Assembly: GCA_019137255.1 (NCBI GenBank)
Contig: WPDH01000004.1
Coordinates: 682,001 to 746,000, forward strand
Reading direction: 5' to 3'
Length of the DNA stretch: 64,000 nt
Source: Corinectria fuckeliana
Lineage: Eukaryota; Ascomycota; Sordariomycetes; Hypocreales; Nectriaceae
This document shows, in pieces, positions 37,776-49,004 of this stretch. Below the pieces are notes generated by a model, which made no database searches, was not told the DNA's origin, and was given only the letters and a program-made list of their open reading frames with translations. Both the position numbers and the translations under genes were made by a program. Position 1 is the first letter of the stretch; every line of letters starts with the position of its first letter.

Positions 37776-37818
37776 GCTCCTCCTCCTCCTCCTCCTCCTC
37801 CTCCTCCTCCTCCTCCTC
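37776..37818. repeat. (CTC)n trinucleotide microsatellite
   Basis: About fourteen CTC units in a pyrimidine-rich block of the desert. Confidence 0.95.
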
Positions 37819-40800
37819 TCTCGTCGCCTTGCCGCACTCGCAACTCCAAGACCCTAGCATCTTTCGTTTTTGACGAGGGGCCCGTCACGCTCCCTTGGCG
37901 CTAGTCCTCTCTTCTTTCTTCCTTGTGCATGCACATCCTCGCCGGGGATCAACTCTTCGACCGGGGGGGTCCGTCCAGGCAGGAACACTTTGACTCCGCC
38001 TTTTGCTCCGCCAAATGAAGCCAACATGCGCCGCGGGCAGCGGGCGGGGGCTCGACTTTGCCATGTGGCCTTGGGACATGAACACGCCCAACGGCGAACC
38101 CCCCCCCCCCTCCCCTCTTCCCGGCAGAATGTAGACGTCTACGTAATCCAGTCTGGAGGGATGCGATGCGATGGTAGCACGGGAAAAGAGGTGCGTTGCA
38201 GGTCCCGGTTCCAGGTCCCCGGTGCACACGCATGTACACGCACGCACCCGGATGAGATGAAATGGGGGACGGGATGCTGCCATGAATCATTATGAATCAT
38301 GGGCAGGAGGATTTCGTTTCCGTTGCTTTGAGCAATCAATCCAATGGGCGTAAGTCGATTTCTCGTCGACAACCGGGTGAGCCATCTGCTGCTCCCACGG
38401 TACAGGGCATGTCCCTTTTCCTTACATTCTTCCCCTTACTATGGAGCATAGAAGTTTCAGTGAACTTTGTTTCTTTCCACACTCTTTCTACGCCGAATTG
38501 CCGCTGCTGTGACTTATTCTCTGTCGAAACGGTCTCCGAATAAGGTAAGTTTGAGCGCTCCGACGCCAATGCCAATGCCCCTTTCACCTCGTATGGGATT
38601 CCTCGCATGGCATTTCTCTAAAAAGACGTCCGCGCTACCACGAGGCCCTGAGCCCCCCTTCAGCTGGCCGACGTCCCGACCTCGAATGGAATAACCAAGA
38701 GCCATGGAGGTTATTGCAAAAGGCGGGACAGGAATGGATCTTCTGGGGCGTGGGGGGGCGTGGTAGGCAGTGCTCAAGAGTCACCGGCCGAGACGTATTG
38801 GGTATTCTGATTCGAGGCTGCGATGTAGGTATGTCCCAAGCAGTAGCGCTGCGTTCATCTCGAATGGTAGACCTGTAACCGTCTTCCCGAGCCCCGTCCC
38901 TTTGCCTTTCGCCACTGGCTCAAACGCCCGCCTGCTGAGAAATCACCATCACTATCCGTATCCCCAGTCGTCTTCTCTCCCGCCTTTGCGGGATGGCGTC
39001 AGTGTCGGTGTCGGTCAGTTCAGTCATCCTTTTTCGCTCTGCCCTCTGCGGAGCTAGGCCTTACGCGTGCGGAGTTTAAAGGTCCCTTTGCTTTCCCAAA
39101 GATGCAGGGGTCGAGGGGCACCGCCGGCCGCAAGGTCAAGGCTGGAGATAGACCGGGGCGGGGCGGGGGCCTGTGCGTTCGGACTCGGAAGTGCCCCGCA
39201 CCACGGGCAGTATTCAGATACTATACTATGTATGTATGGACTTCGTATCTTCTTCTACAAGTAATACTGCCAAAATTGGAAGACTCTACATGCATGACCG
39301 AGGATGTCAAGGAAACACCCTCTGCTGAACGGGAAACTCGCATGGCTTTCCGTTAAGGGACATCTGTTGGTCCATCACTGACAGGGGATGAGATCGGCCG
39401 CTACGATATTCCGATGTCTCTGCGAGCCAAGGCGCAGCTTTGTTAGTGAATCTACTTTCCAACTGCCGCTCCTAGCAAATCAAATAGGACCGAGTCGATT
39501 CGCATTTGAGACACTATGTAAACTTACATGGCAGGCAAGATGAGGAGGGCGAAGCGGGGGCTAAACCGACCATGAGGATGAGCCATGCGGGTGGCGCTGA
39601 AGCCGTGGTGCCTGAGCTGTCTGTGGTTGGGTGGGTGTGAATGGGACATCTGGAACGACAGGGGTCTGAAGGAAAAAAGCCAGCCCAGGTGAAGGTGAGG
39701 TTCTCTGAAGGAGAGGGGGACTGAGGCACCGAAGCTTGGCTCCTTGGGGTCAGTCAGTGTCAGACCAATTCTTTAAGGGAGGCGCCCCGCGGTTGGACAG
39801 TCACATATGGAGGGGAATGACGATGTTTTCGTCACACAGCCCTACGACGGACGGCGCCAGACGCAGATGATCGGCCCGGCCAAGGCCCCCAGGGAGGGGT
39901 GGGCTTCTGGGGACGGAGCGTGGTTGGTTCCATCGGACGAAGCTGTTGGGGTTAGCACTGTATTCCTAAGTTGTGTGAGGCTCGCTCTGCTTGGGATGAT
40001 CTGGGGACCTTGGGAAAAGGGCAAGATGGGTATTTTGGGGGAATGGGGGAATGGGGGAATGGGAACCGCAGAGATAGGTTTGGCGAGGGGGCGTGGCTGT
40101 ACCGCAGGGCTTCTGTCGAATGCATCTGGGCGTTTGTCAAGTGAGAGAGGGGGGCGTAGCATAGTAGTGCAGAGAGTTGGTTGATGCCAAAAAAGAATCC
40201 GGGCTAAATTTGCCCACATTCCCGCGCTAACACGGACTCGGGGTTCCACCTGGTTGCACGTCCGGCTCGGGTTTTGGGGCTTTGCACGCTTGTTAGTCTA
40301 CTTTGGTTAGCACAGGATGGTTGTTGGGTGGCTTGCGGGCTTGGGTCCTCGAGGATCGCCCTGGTCCCTCTGATCCTGCGTACTGAGTGGGACGCGGGTT
40401 TTGGGGGTTTATTTGGGTGCTGGTGGCGGCAGGGCGGGACATGCTGTGCTGTGCTCCCCAACATGCAACGGAGACGGAAGGATTCTGGGTCTCGACCTCG
40501 CCATGGCGTTGCGCTGTGGTGTGTTGTAGGGTGAGCTGTGCCGTGGTGTGCTGTACTTCGGGGTCTTTGGGGCAATTGAGCACCGGCTGTGGGTGGCACT
40601 GCGATGCTATGCGAGCGAGTGTGCTATTACAGGATATAGCACCGGATCGGCCTATACGATTGGATGTGTGTGGTGCTATGGTGCGCTGCTCGTCCATGCC
40701 GTGTGCTGGGTTTGCCTGGTTTCGGTCTTGGTTTTGGTCTTTGTTCGTTGGTCTTTGGTCGTTGGCGGAGAAGGCGGCGACCTCGGCGACCTCGTCGATG

Positions 40801-42150
40801 AGGCTGGTTCTGTTCTCCATGGCAGAAGCCCAAGCCGGTCCGTAGGAGTTTCGCCATCCTCCGCCATTCTACTAACGCCTCCGCCCAGCCGTTCTCCCCA
40901 CCGTCGATGCTACGTAACAGTACTGATGAAATCGTACCGCACCGTACAGTACTGCAGCAAAGACACATTTCCCACCCGAGCCGTCGTTTCCGCCGTGCGC
41001 GATGGACGGGAAGTGCTGTACGAGGCAATGTACCAGAAGTCTGTCTGTATCTTGCGTGTTGGCGTCGGTGGCTGCATCTGGGTATCTTTTGTCTCTGCCA
41101 CACATCCACAGGTCGATCAAGACACTCCCCCCCTCCCCCCCATTCCTTGCCCGAAGACGACAACCGTTCTCCGCTCCGCTACTTCTGGCTGCAGATTGGG
41201 AGGGGACATCGAGCAGACCAGGACAGCGGCGCAAACTGAACAGTGACTCTACTGGCAACCTGCAGGCAGACTGGTAGGCAACCGACCTTCCGGGGGCAGA
41301 TGGATACCATTGAAACAGGTAAATCCGACGGGACACGGGACGGGGTCGGAGGTAGGCGAGTCGGCGAGTCGGCGAGTCGGCGAGCACGTTTACTGCAATG
41401 GGAAACGGCAAAGCACAAAAGCTTGGCCCTTTTTGCTGCAACATCGTCGCCTTTCCCTTCGCCTCCAGTAGCCTGGTGGTTCAACCAACGGCTATCGAGC
41501 GCGATGGGCACAGGGCCCGGCAAAAGGTTATCGCTGAAGAGCGCCTGTTGTGCTGGTAGGGCTAGGCCACCAGTAGGGGGACCTGCCGGGTACGAAGTAC
41601 GGACGAGCCCTTTGCCCAGGGCTCAAGATTATTGTGTCCCAGCCAGGTCCCCGTGATGAGCGCAGGGTGAAGGGTGAAGGGTGAATGATCCATCATGATT
41701 GATGGGCGGCGGGCAGCCCTGTGAGGCCGGCGCCAGACCCCAGAGCTCCTCGAGTACGAATACCTATCTAGGGCAAAAGTGGGTTTGGGAAAGAGCCCCT
41801 TCCACTTGGTTTTTGTTGGAGTGGGACCGGCGGGCGCGGCGGGCGGGCGGGGGGCGTCCAGGTAGTGCCTGTGTTCACGCCCCCATGGGAGTTCTCTCAG
41901 GCGGATCCAACTTTGGGAAGGAGTGGCAGCAGGGAGGGAGGGGTGCAGGGAAATCGGGTGTGTGGGGTGCGGTGCGGGCTGCGGACCACGGTGCAAGGAA
42001 GGCGTGGTCGAGGTGTGTGTCCTTCCCCCCGGCTCCTTCCTCGTCACTCCGCTGGGCTGGCCTTGCTACTAGTACTGCTGTACATAGTACGCAGTACGTA
42101 GTGGTGCTGCTACTGCTTAGCTGCGGCTGGCTTGCCGTCGAAGGAAGATG

Positions 42151-42164
42151 GATATTTAATATAG
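42151..42164 (+). promoter_or_regulatory. TATA-like element of the bZIP gene
   Basis: GATATTTAATATAG stands out in GC-rich surroundings about 390 bp before the start codon. It is followed within ~20 bp by a pyrimidine-rich stretch (CCTCTTCCCTCTCATCC) typical of fungal transcription starts. This implies a leader of roughly 350 nt. Confidence 0.5.
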
Positions 42165-42541
42165 AGCCTCTTCCCTCTCATCCACAATCCCACCCATCTC
42201 CAAATCTCAATTAGTCGCTGTCTTCTGTCTACAGTCTTAGTCTTGATCTCAGGATTACACCTTCCCCTCATCCTACCTATATCAGCTCGCAGTTCCTCCT
42301 CCTCCTCTTGCTCGCCGTGTCACTCTCTTACCCTCCTCCTACTTCTCTGTCTTGCTGCATACCGACCCCTCATCAAGTCGGAGCAGCTTCAAACAAGACT
42401 CGACGGAACACGTCGAGCAACATTCACGCAAAACCAATCTCGTCTCCTGTGTCTGGGCCTTCTCGAGCTTCGCTTCTTGCAATAGCGACCAACAACCCGT
42501 CCAGCTCACCAGCCAGCTCACGCCCCACTTCCCCAGTCAAC

Positions 42542-43544
42542 ATGTCGATGTTTACCATGTCACAACCTCACTACGCCTACCAGCCAGCTCCTGCTCCTCC
42601 TCGCCAGTACTCCGGCCAAGGCACCAGCAGCGCCTTCAGCAGCTCCGCCAACCCTGACGAGGATTGGACTAAGATCTCCGATCTTGCCGAACGCAGGAGG
42701 ATACAGAACCGCATTGCCCAGCGCAACTACCGTATGTTGTCTCCGCTTAACTCCAGCTTCCCAGCCTGGCTCTACAGGTGACAGGTGAACTGACACGCCA
42801 CGTCGCGATACAGGCAAGAAGCTCAAGCGCCGCCTTGAAGACCTCGAGCGCCGTGCTGGTTCCTCTGACGACGCCGACTCTGAGAAGCAGTCCCAGACCT
42901 CCTCCACCACCACCACCAAGTCGAAGCGCCCCTCCTCCTCCAAGTCTCACAAGGCCCAGTCCGTCACCCCCTCCAAGACTCTACCATCCCAGGGTCAGTA
43001 CACTCCTCCCATGGAGCACGAGGAGTTCTTCTTGACTGGCTCCTACGATGACCGGGAACGCTCGCACACCCCTCCTCTCTTCACCTACTCGACCTATCCG
43101 GCTCCCGATGAGCTCCTCCTCCACCCTTACGGCTCCGCCCAGCCCTACCCGGCCATGACAACGGCCGAAACATATCCCAACTACCTCACTGCGTCCACGG
43201 TGCCCGTGACGCTCCCCTCCATGACACATTTCAGCGACGCCGTCAAGCGGGAGTCTTACCCCAGCGACGACGGCCTGAACCCTTACATGCCTTACGGCTT
43301 CATGCCTGGCATGGACCTCAATGCCTCGAGCTCCTACGACCACCAATCCAACCCTCATGTGAGTTACGCCAGCCACTCGGCCATCGCGGCCCACAGAGAT
43401 CCTCGTTGCTGATCGAGTTGGCAGACTCCCCCGCTGTCGCACTCGTTCGACCACTCCGCCAACTGTTCCGAGGCCGGTTACGACTACCCCGCCACGCCTC
43501 TGTCCATGCCCGGATCCCCCGGCACAATCCATCCTCAGCATTGA
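42542..43544 (+). CDS. bZIP transcription factor with minimal leucine zipper
   Basis: Nuclear DNA-binding regulator. Three exons, 42542-42731, 42814-43358, 43425-43544, giving 285 codons (284 aa). The basic region lies near residues 46-68: ERRRIQNRIAQRNYR, then KKLKRRLEDLERR across the first intron. It has the N-x7-R spacing and the AQRNYR core of the fungal AP-1-like group. The expected zipper after it is almost absent: the chain turns at once into Ser/Asp/Gln/Thr-rich low-complexity sequence. The C-terminus is Tyr/Pro-rich (activation-domain-like), ending after the second intron in TPPLSHSFDHSANCSEAGYD ... HPQH. Reading through the second intron instead would give a different short tail. 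The nearest genes on either side are 15.9 kb and 2.9 kb away. Target genes cannot be inferred. Confidence 0.88.
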
Positions 43545-46433
43545 GTTTGGGATGGCCGCACCGCTCACATGCTTCGTCTCCTCTCCGAGCCATGAATGGA
43601 CTGCGACGGGACAGTCGTCACGGACGGAACGGGGAGATTGGCCTCGGTTCCAGGATGTGGCAAGCCCGCGTCGGTGCCGGGACGAGGAAAAGCAATATGG
43701 CATATTTGCGCTCCTTGATAGGGCGTAGGCGTACGGGATAAGCCTTGCGAGGCGCATCATGGCTTGCATATCGGTCGTTTGGATTATACTCTCCCCTTTC
43801 TCTCTTTCTTTCGGGGACCCAACTTTCTGGCGTCTACTCGGAAGGTCATCCCTTGACTTCCTTTTTTTCCTTTCCCCCCAACACAGTGGTCGAAGGGCTC
43901 GACTCTGTTGGTTTACGTTACGGCAGCAAGATACATGAACTTTGTTTATTTGAGGCGAAGGAAAAGACGGTAACTACACGTGGCGTTTTATGGACGGATC
44001 TCGATGTATGATGAGGAACGGCATGAATTGGATGGATGGTTGGATGCCAGAATGGATTGGAGGAACAGCGACACTTGGAGGCAACAGTGAGAAGCGAAGG
44101 CGGCTACAGCAGCGGTGGCGAGCCTTTTGGATTTTTGGTTGAGTAGATATCCCGAGCCATCGAACTGTTTTTAGATGACGAAATATGCAACACCACATCT
44201 GTGACGAAGTCTACACTTTAGAAATGAGGCCCTCCATGACCCCTGACTTGTCCCAAGTGATCTGGCAATTGGCCCAATGGTGATGGCAGCCAGCTCCAGC
44301 CGACTCAAGCCAGCCCGAGCCGGCTTTGAGGCCTCTCTTTGTGGTCGCTTTAGTACTGGGTAGCGCGCGTATTGCCCGTGTGTTGGAGACGCCATGTCCC
44401 ATGTCCCATGCCCTGGAGCCTAGAGCCGAAATCCCAAAAGGCCAGAGCCTCGCCGCGTGCGCCAAGATACCTGTCCTGTCCTGCACATGCTAGGGCTCCA
44501 GCATGCAGCGAGGCGGCGCAGCCGAAGTGGTTGTGTGTGTGTGTGTGTGTCTAGCTTGTTTACGTCCGCACGTGCAGGGAAGTGCTGTCGTTGGGAGCGG
44601 AGTTCGGCCCAGGGGTCAAGTCCGACGGAGAAGGCGACGAAGCAGGCGGAGGGAGGCTTCGGGGCGTACGTACTGTGTACGAGATACGAATGGTGCGTGC
44701 TGTTGACTATTGATGCGGCGTACATATTCACAAGGAGACAGGGAGACGGGGTCGCGGCAAATGGGGGTGGGTGCGTCGTGCGGAGGGCTGCCTGGGTCCT
44801 TTTGGATGGGCCATGGACGAATGCGAAATGGGCGGCAGAGGCACGAATAGAGCGTTGCAGGGGGGCTTGAGTGGGTTACCAAGCACTGGGGAGATGGAAC
44901 AAGGAAGCGAAGCAGTTGGCGATGTAGGGGGGGGAGGCTACCGTACCTAGACGGTATGAGGCACGGTGCCATGCAATGGTTTTAGTATATTGCATGGTTT
45001 TAGGATATAGTTACGAAGTATTTAGTAACTTGCAGTAACTTGTAGTTGGCCTGGGGTTCACGGACTTTTCCCAAAGAGCGAATTCACCGCAACCTTAAAT
45101 CCGTAGCCCATCGCAGGCCAAACGGCCCACGGCATTTACGGAGATCGGCGGAGGTTTCGAGACGGGAGAGGGCGGGGGGATGGGCGGCGCGAAGCTTACA
45201 GGTTTCGACGTCAACGCGGAGGGCAAGGGGTAGGGCTCGGCGGTTCGGCGACGGCGAGGTAGAGAAACCCCCTCCCATAAAAACCCCCAGGGGCATGGAA
45301 AACGGGAGAGAGAAGCCAAGGCGCAATTAGAAGGCTTGAGGTCTGGGCCGGAGGAAGAAGGGGGATGGGGTCTTCTCCGGGAGTCTCGGAGGCGTGAGGG
45401 CGAGCAGCACGGGGCATGAGACACGGGATGCCGGTTTAGAACCAATTAGTGATCGGGATGGCAGGATCGGGGACGAGGATTTGTAGCAACTACATAATCA
45501 CGCCGACGGGGTCTGGACAAAGTTGCAATGAGAGGAGGAGGCTCCGAAGGGCGTGTGTGGGTATGCTGTATCATGAGAACGAGTTGGTTCCCCCCAAGCC
45601 ACCGTGGAAACTCCCCAAAAAGTCCCCCTCTCCCAGTGGGTGCCTTGCCGAGCTGAACAAGCCGGGCTTGCACTTGTACTTGCACATGCTGCTTGTGCGG
45701 TTGCGTGGTTGCGTTGCGCAATGCAACTGGCAGCCTGCTGCACCGGCCCAGTTGTAAGTCGACGCGCAACTTCTCGTCTAGCGAAGGGGTCCTAGTCCGT
45801 GCAGCAGACCGGTGACGAGAAGCGAGAAGCGAACGAGCGAGCGAGCGAGCGTGGGTTTCATCCTGCAGCTCCGGCGATTGCTGCTTTCGGTTTGGCAGAC
45901 AGGATCGGCGGGGGTTGCAATCCTTCCTCCCTATTCGCGCCTAGACAAGTCTAATACCTAGCCAAGCTACCTACTTACATATCCAGGAAGTCCTAGAATG
46001 TAGGCCGGCGGAGGCGGCCGGCCAACTGGCCTGATTGGCGACGGGACGGAAAATGGACTGAGAGCTGCGAAGATGCGTACGTCAAGACCAGGGGCTATGC
46101 TCGAATCGTTCGACCGTTGACGGATGTTAGAATTGGTGACGTTGTCGCCAGAAAGCAAAGAGTTCCGACCGTTGGGTTTAAGTTGTTTGTTGCGTATAGC
46201 GGGGCTCGCAGCGGGCATGTAGCTATCGGGTCGTCGCAGGGCTTCCCGCTCATCTTCCCGTTTGTGTTCCCGTTTATGTGGGGCGGGCCATTCATTATGT
46301 CATCGTGCGGCTCGACGAGGGAAGTTAGATTTAGACCTTCAGGCCTCGTAATGGAGTTTCCTTGAGAAACAATATCCAATTGATCTCACGACGTTCGATT
46401 TGCAAGCGCCACGATCTATCTCGAGCTGTAACA
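43545..46433. other. 2.9-kb gene-free interval
   Basis: bZIP 3' UTR, then GC-rich non-coding DNA with a TG run (44532-44550) and a GAGC tandem (about 45832-45851). Near 44980-45050 there is a short AT-rich patch with repeated TTGCA(G/T) words (GTAACTTGCAGTAACTTGTAG). Overlapping open frames near 45.1-45.8 kb occur on both strands and look non-coding. Confidence 0.5.
44532..44550. repeat. (TG)n microsatellite
   Basis: Uninterrupted TG dinucleotide run of about 19 bp in the interval downstream of the bZIP gene. Confidence 0.95.
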
Positions 46434-47241
46434 ATGCAGGATGAATCGCTGTACCTCTTCGGAGGCGATAGGTACCGTCTCAATCCCCAATGCTGCTGCA
46501 ATTGCTCCCCTGCTCTTGGCTGACTCCTACCGCAGACCCTGGGACGCCGCTCTCTGGACAGCCTCCGACGACCGCGTCCGCGGCGGCTCCAGCACCTCGT
46601 ACCTGACCGTCACCGACCCCGAGCGCGCCAGCTTCCACGGCCACCTCGACACCAAGACGCTCGGCGGCGCCGGCTTCGCCTCCCAGCGCACCGTCGGCGT
46701 CCTCGCCCTCGACCTGTCGGGCCACGCGGGGCTGGCCCTCGCCCTGGGCGGCGGCGCCTCGGGCCACAAGTACACCCTGACCCTCAAGGACACCATCCCT
46801 GGCGACCGCGGCGACGGCCGCGACCAGGCCGGCCTCAGCTGGGAGACGGACTTCGAGGCGCCTGAGGAAGGCGGCGACGTGCTCCTCCCGTGGGACAAGT
46901 TCCGCGCCACCTACCGCGGACGCGACCAGGAAGATGCGGAGCCGCTGGATCTGAGCTCTATCAAGAGGGTGTCGCTGATGATGCGGAGGTGAAATTCCCC
47001 TTCCTTCGCTTTTCGTTTTGGGCTAGCTAGCTGACTTCCCACGCACAGTTTCTTCGGAGAGCAGGACGGCGACTTTGAGCTCGTGATAAACGCCATTTTG
47101 GCTAGGAAATCGCTTCCCATCACCGCCGAGGCTGAAGACACGGACGATGATGATGACGACTTGCAAAAGCCGACGAACGAGGTTGTGAGGCAAGGGGAGA
47201 ATCGACAATGGTGGCGGGTGTTGCTCTGCGGGCTGGTATGA
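46434..47241 (+). CDS. CIA30 (NDUFAF1-like) domain protein
   Basis: Family founded on the Neurospora complex I intermediate-associated protein CIA30; many fungi also have short paralogues of unknown role. Three exons, 46434-46471, 46536-46988, 47049-47241, giving 228 codons (227 aa). The first exon supplies MQDESLYLFGGDR, joining PWDAALWTASDDRVRGGSS, the domain start. LDTKTLGGAGFASQRTV, KYTLTLKDTIPG and AEPLDLSSIKRVSLMMR follow, and the third exon continues FFGEQDGDFEL. The domain is complete. The tail is unusual: an acidic run (EDTDDDDDD) and a short hydrophobic end (WWRVLLCGLV). No mitochondrial presequence is evident, so a cytosolic paralogue is as likely as a complex I assembly factor. 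Confidence 0.88.
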
Positions 47242-47655
47242 GTTTCACATTTCCATACCTAAGTCTGAGAGAACCGGACTCATCCCAATCAAACCATGTA
47301 CAAAGAAAAAGCACCCATTAATGCCAATATGATATCCCTTATTCTCACGCCCGCCTCGTGAATCTTCCATCTTCACATCTTACCCCGTGCGGCTTTCCGC
47401 ATCGGGGCGGCCCGTCAGCCCCACTTCCGATCCGGAGCATCCCCGTGCCGCACGCCCATCGGCCGGGCCGCTGCGGAAATCGACCCGAAAACGGATTGCG
47501 TCACGACTTCCTTCTACCCATCATCGATGCGGCCCTGCAGCGAACTCTGACACCCCGCGCAACAAAAAAACAACAACATACATATCGCTGTCCCGCATGC
47601 AGCAATCCTCCAGCTCTTCTCCCACCCACACCAACCCTCTTTCGCCTGACGAACA
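47242..47655. other. Intergenic between two + strand genes
   Basis: CIA30-gene 3' UTR plus promoter and leader of the DUF1295 gene. It includes an A-rich patch (ACAAAAAAACAACAACATACATA) about 75 bp before the start codon. No ORF or repeat. Confidence 0.5.
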
Positions 47656-48768
47656 ATGCCGCTTCTTCTACGCGCCCTGCTCCCCCCTCTGTCCGCGGCG
47701 CTCGCACTGCAGGCCGCCACGGCCGCGCCGTCCATTGCGGCCCAGTCCGATCGCTTGTACGACTTCAGCGGCGCCGTGACGTACGTGGCCGTCGGCGCGC
47801 TGAGTCTGTACCTCCCCTCGATTCGCGCCGCCGGGGCGCCCGTCCTGTCCAGTGTACTGGCTGCGCTGCGCGGACGGGGCCCGCCGCTTGTGGGTGGATT
47901 CGACTGGCGACACATTGCTCTGACGGGAGTTGCAGGCATTTGGGCAGTGAGGTGTAAGTTGCGCCTTGTTCTGACATTGATATCATGAAGCTTTGGCGGC
48001 CGGTGTTCGGGTCACGACAACGAAAACCCCACATTGCAAATCACTAACACTGACCCCAGTGGGATCCTACCTCTTCTACCGCAACCTCGTGCAGGGCGGC
48101 GACTCGCGCTTCGCCGACATCAAGGCCTCGCCGCCCAAATTCGCCGTGGCCTTCCTCTTCCAGGCCCTGTGGGTGACCGTCTGCCTGACGCCCGTGCTGC
48201 TCGTCAACGCCGTGCCCCGCGCCGCGCTCGCCTCGGGCGTCGCGGCCACCGACGTGCTCGGGCTCGGGCTCTGGGCCGGCGGCTTCGCGACCGAGGTGGT
48301 CGCCGACGCGCAGAAGAGCCGCTGGCTGCGCGAGAAGCGCGAGAAGCTACACGACGAAGACTTTCTGACCCACGGGCTGTTCGCGCGGAGGTAAGGTCTC
48401 TCCTCTCTCTCTCTCTTTTCCCACGTGGGGGAGGATCCTGTTATGAGCAAGACTCGTCGTTAACCGTGTGCAGTCGCTTCCCCAACTACTTTGGCGAAAT
48501 CACCCTCTGGACCGGCCTCGCGACGGTTGCTGCGGGCATCCTCGCCCGGAAGCCTGCGCAGCTGGCCTTGGGCTTCTCCGGCGGCTGGGGAGGCGTCATG
48601 GCTACAACGGCCTTGTCGTATGTCAGCCCGGCCTTCTCGGCCTTCCTGCTGCTCAAGGTCTCTGGTGTGCCGATGAGCGAGGGCAAGTACGATAAGCGGT
48701 ACGGAAATCGCAAGGATTATCAGGAGTGGAAGAAGAACACGAACAAGCTGATCCCTAAGCTTTCGTAG
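47656..48768 (+). CDS. DUF1295 / steroid 5-alpha-reductase-like membrane protein
   Basis: Multi-pass membrane protein of the steroid-reductase C-terminal fold, probably ER. Some relatives reduce sterol or fatty-acyl double bonds; many are uncharacterised. Three exons, 47656-47953, 48060-48390, 48474-48768, total 308 codons (307 aa). The N-terminus has hydrophobic segments (LLLRALLPPLSAALALQAA; YVAVGALSLYLPSI). The family core includes GSYLFYRNLVQGGDSRFADI (charged RxxxGxDxRF element), KSRWLREKREKLHDEDFL and SRFPNYFGEITLWTGL, the invariant N-Y-x-G-E motif, then GVPMSEGKYDKRYGNRKDYQ near the end. All motifs are intact. Substrate unknown. Confidence 0.9.
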
Positions 48769-49004
48769 TGGGTGTGGAAATTAGGCATATATAGATGGCA
48801 TCTCATTCGGGTTCCTTCGATGCAGTAATTCAGTAATCCAGTCAAGCAATGCATGCGCATGGAAATACTACTCGAGATATAAAATTTCGTGACGATTAAT
48901 TGCTTGTATCATAAAGCCTTTGACATTTTTATTTATTTACTTGCTTTCGAAAATCCTCCTACTCACAGCTTGTGTTCGTCTTTGAACCATTTACATCATG
49001 CAAT

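Larger units (their letters stand above)
26666..42541. other. 15.9-kb gene desert upstream of a bZIP gene
   Basis: No frame in either direction shows a recognisable domain, a plausible exon chain or coding-like codon use. The longest open frames (40548-41246, 40627-41163, 40872-41444, 40293-40820) overlap one another on both strands, as expected of GC-rich non-coding DNA. Microsatellites and short tandems abound: (TGGTGCAA)3 at ~30138-30164, poly-T 30424-30444, (CCCT)n ~30539-30560, (CAGT)5 ~32945-32965, (GCCA)6 ~35543-35566, (CTC)n 37776-37818, poly-C ~38099-38110, (GGGGGAAT)3 ~40036-40062, (GGCGAGTC)3-4 ~41354-41384. Blocks are strand-asymmetric: purine-rich on the + strand around 28.9-29.6 kb, pyrimidine-rich around 30.9-31.9 and 37.6-38.1 kb. 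The last part is the bZIP promoter and leader. Confidence 0.6.

Noticed and set aside
40548..41246. 232-codon + strand open frame in the desert
   Set aside because: It overlaps two antisense frames of 175-190 codons in the same GC-rich DNA, has low-complexity GTGCTG-type repeats, begins at a non-ATG codon, and shows no domain.
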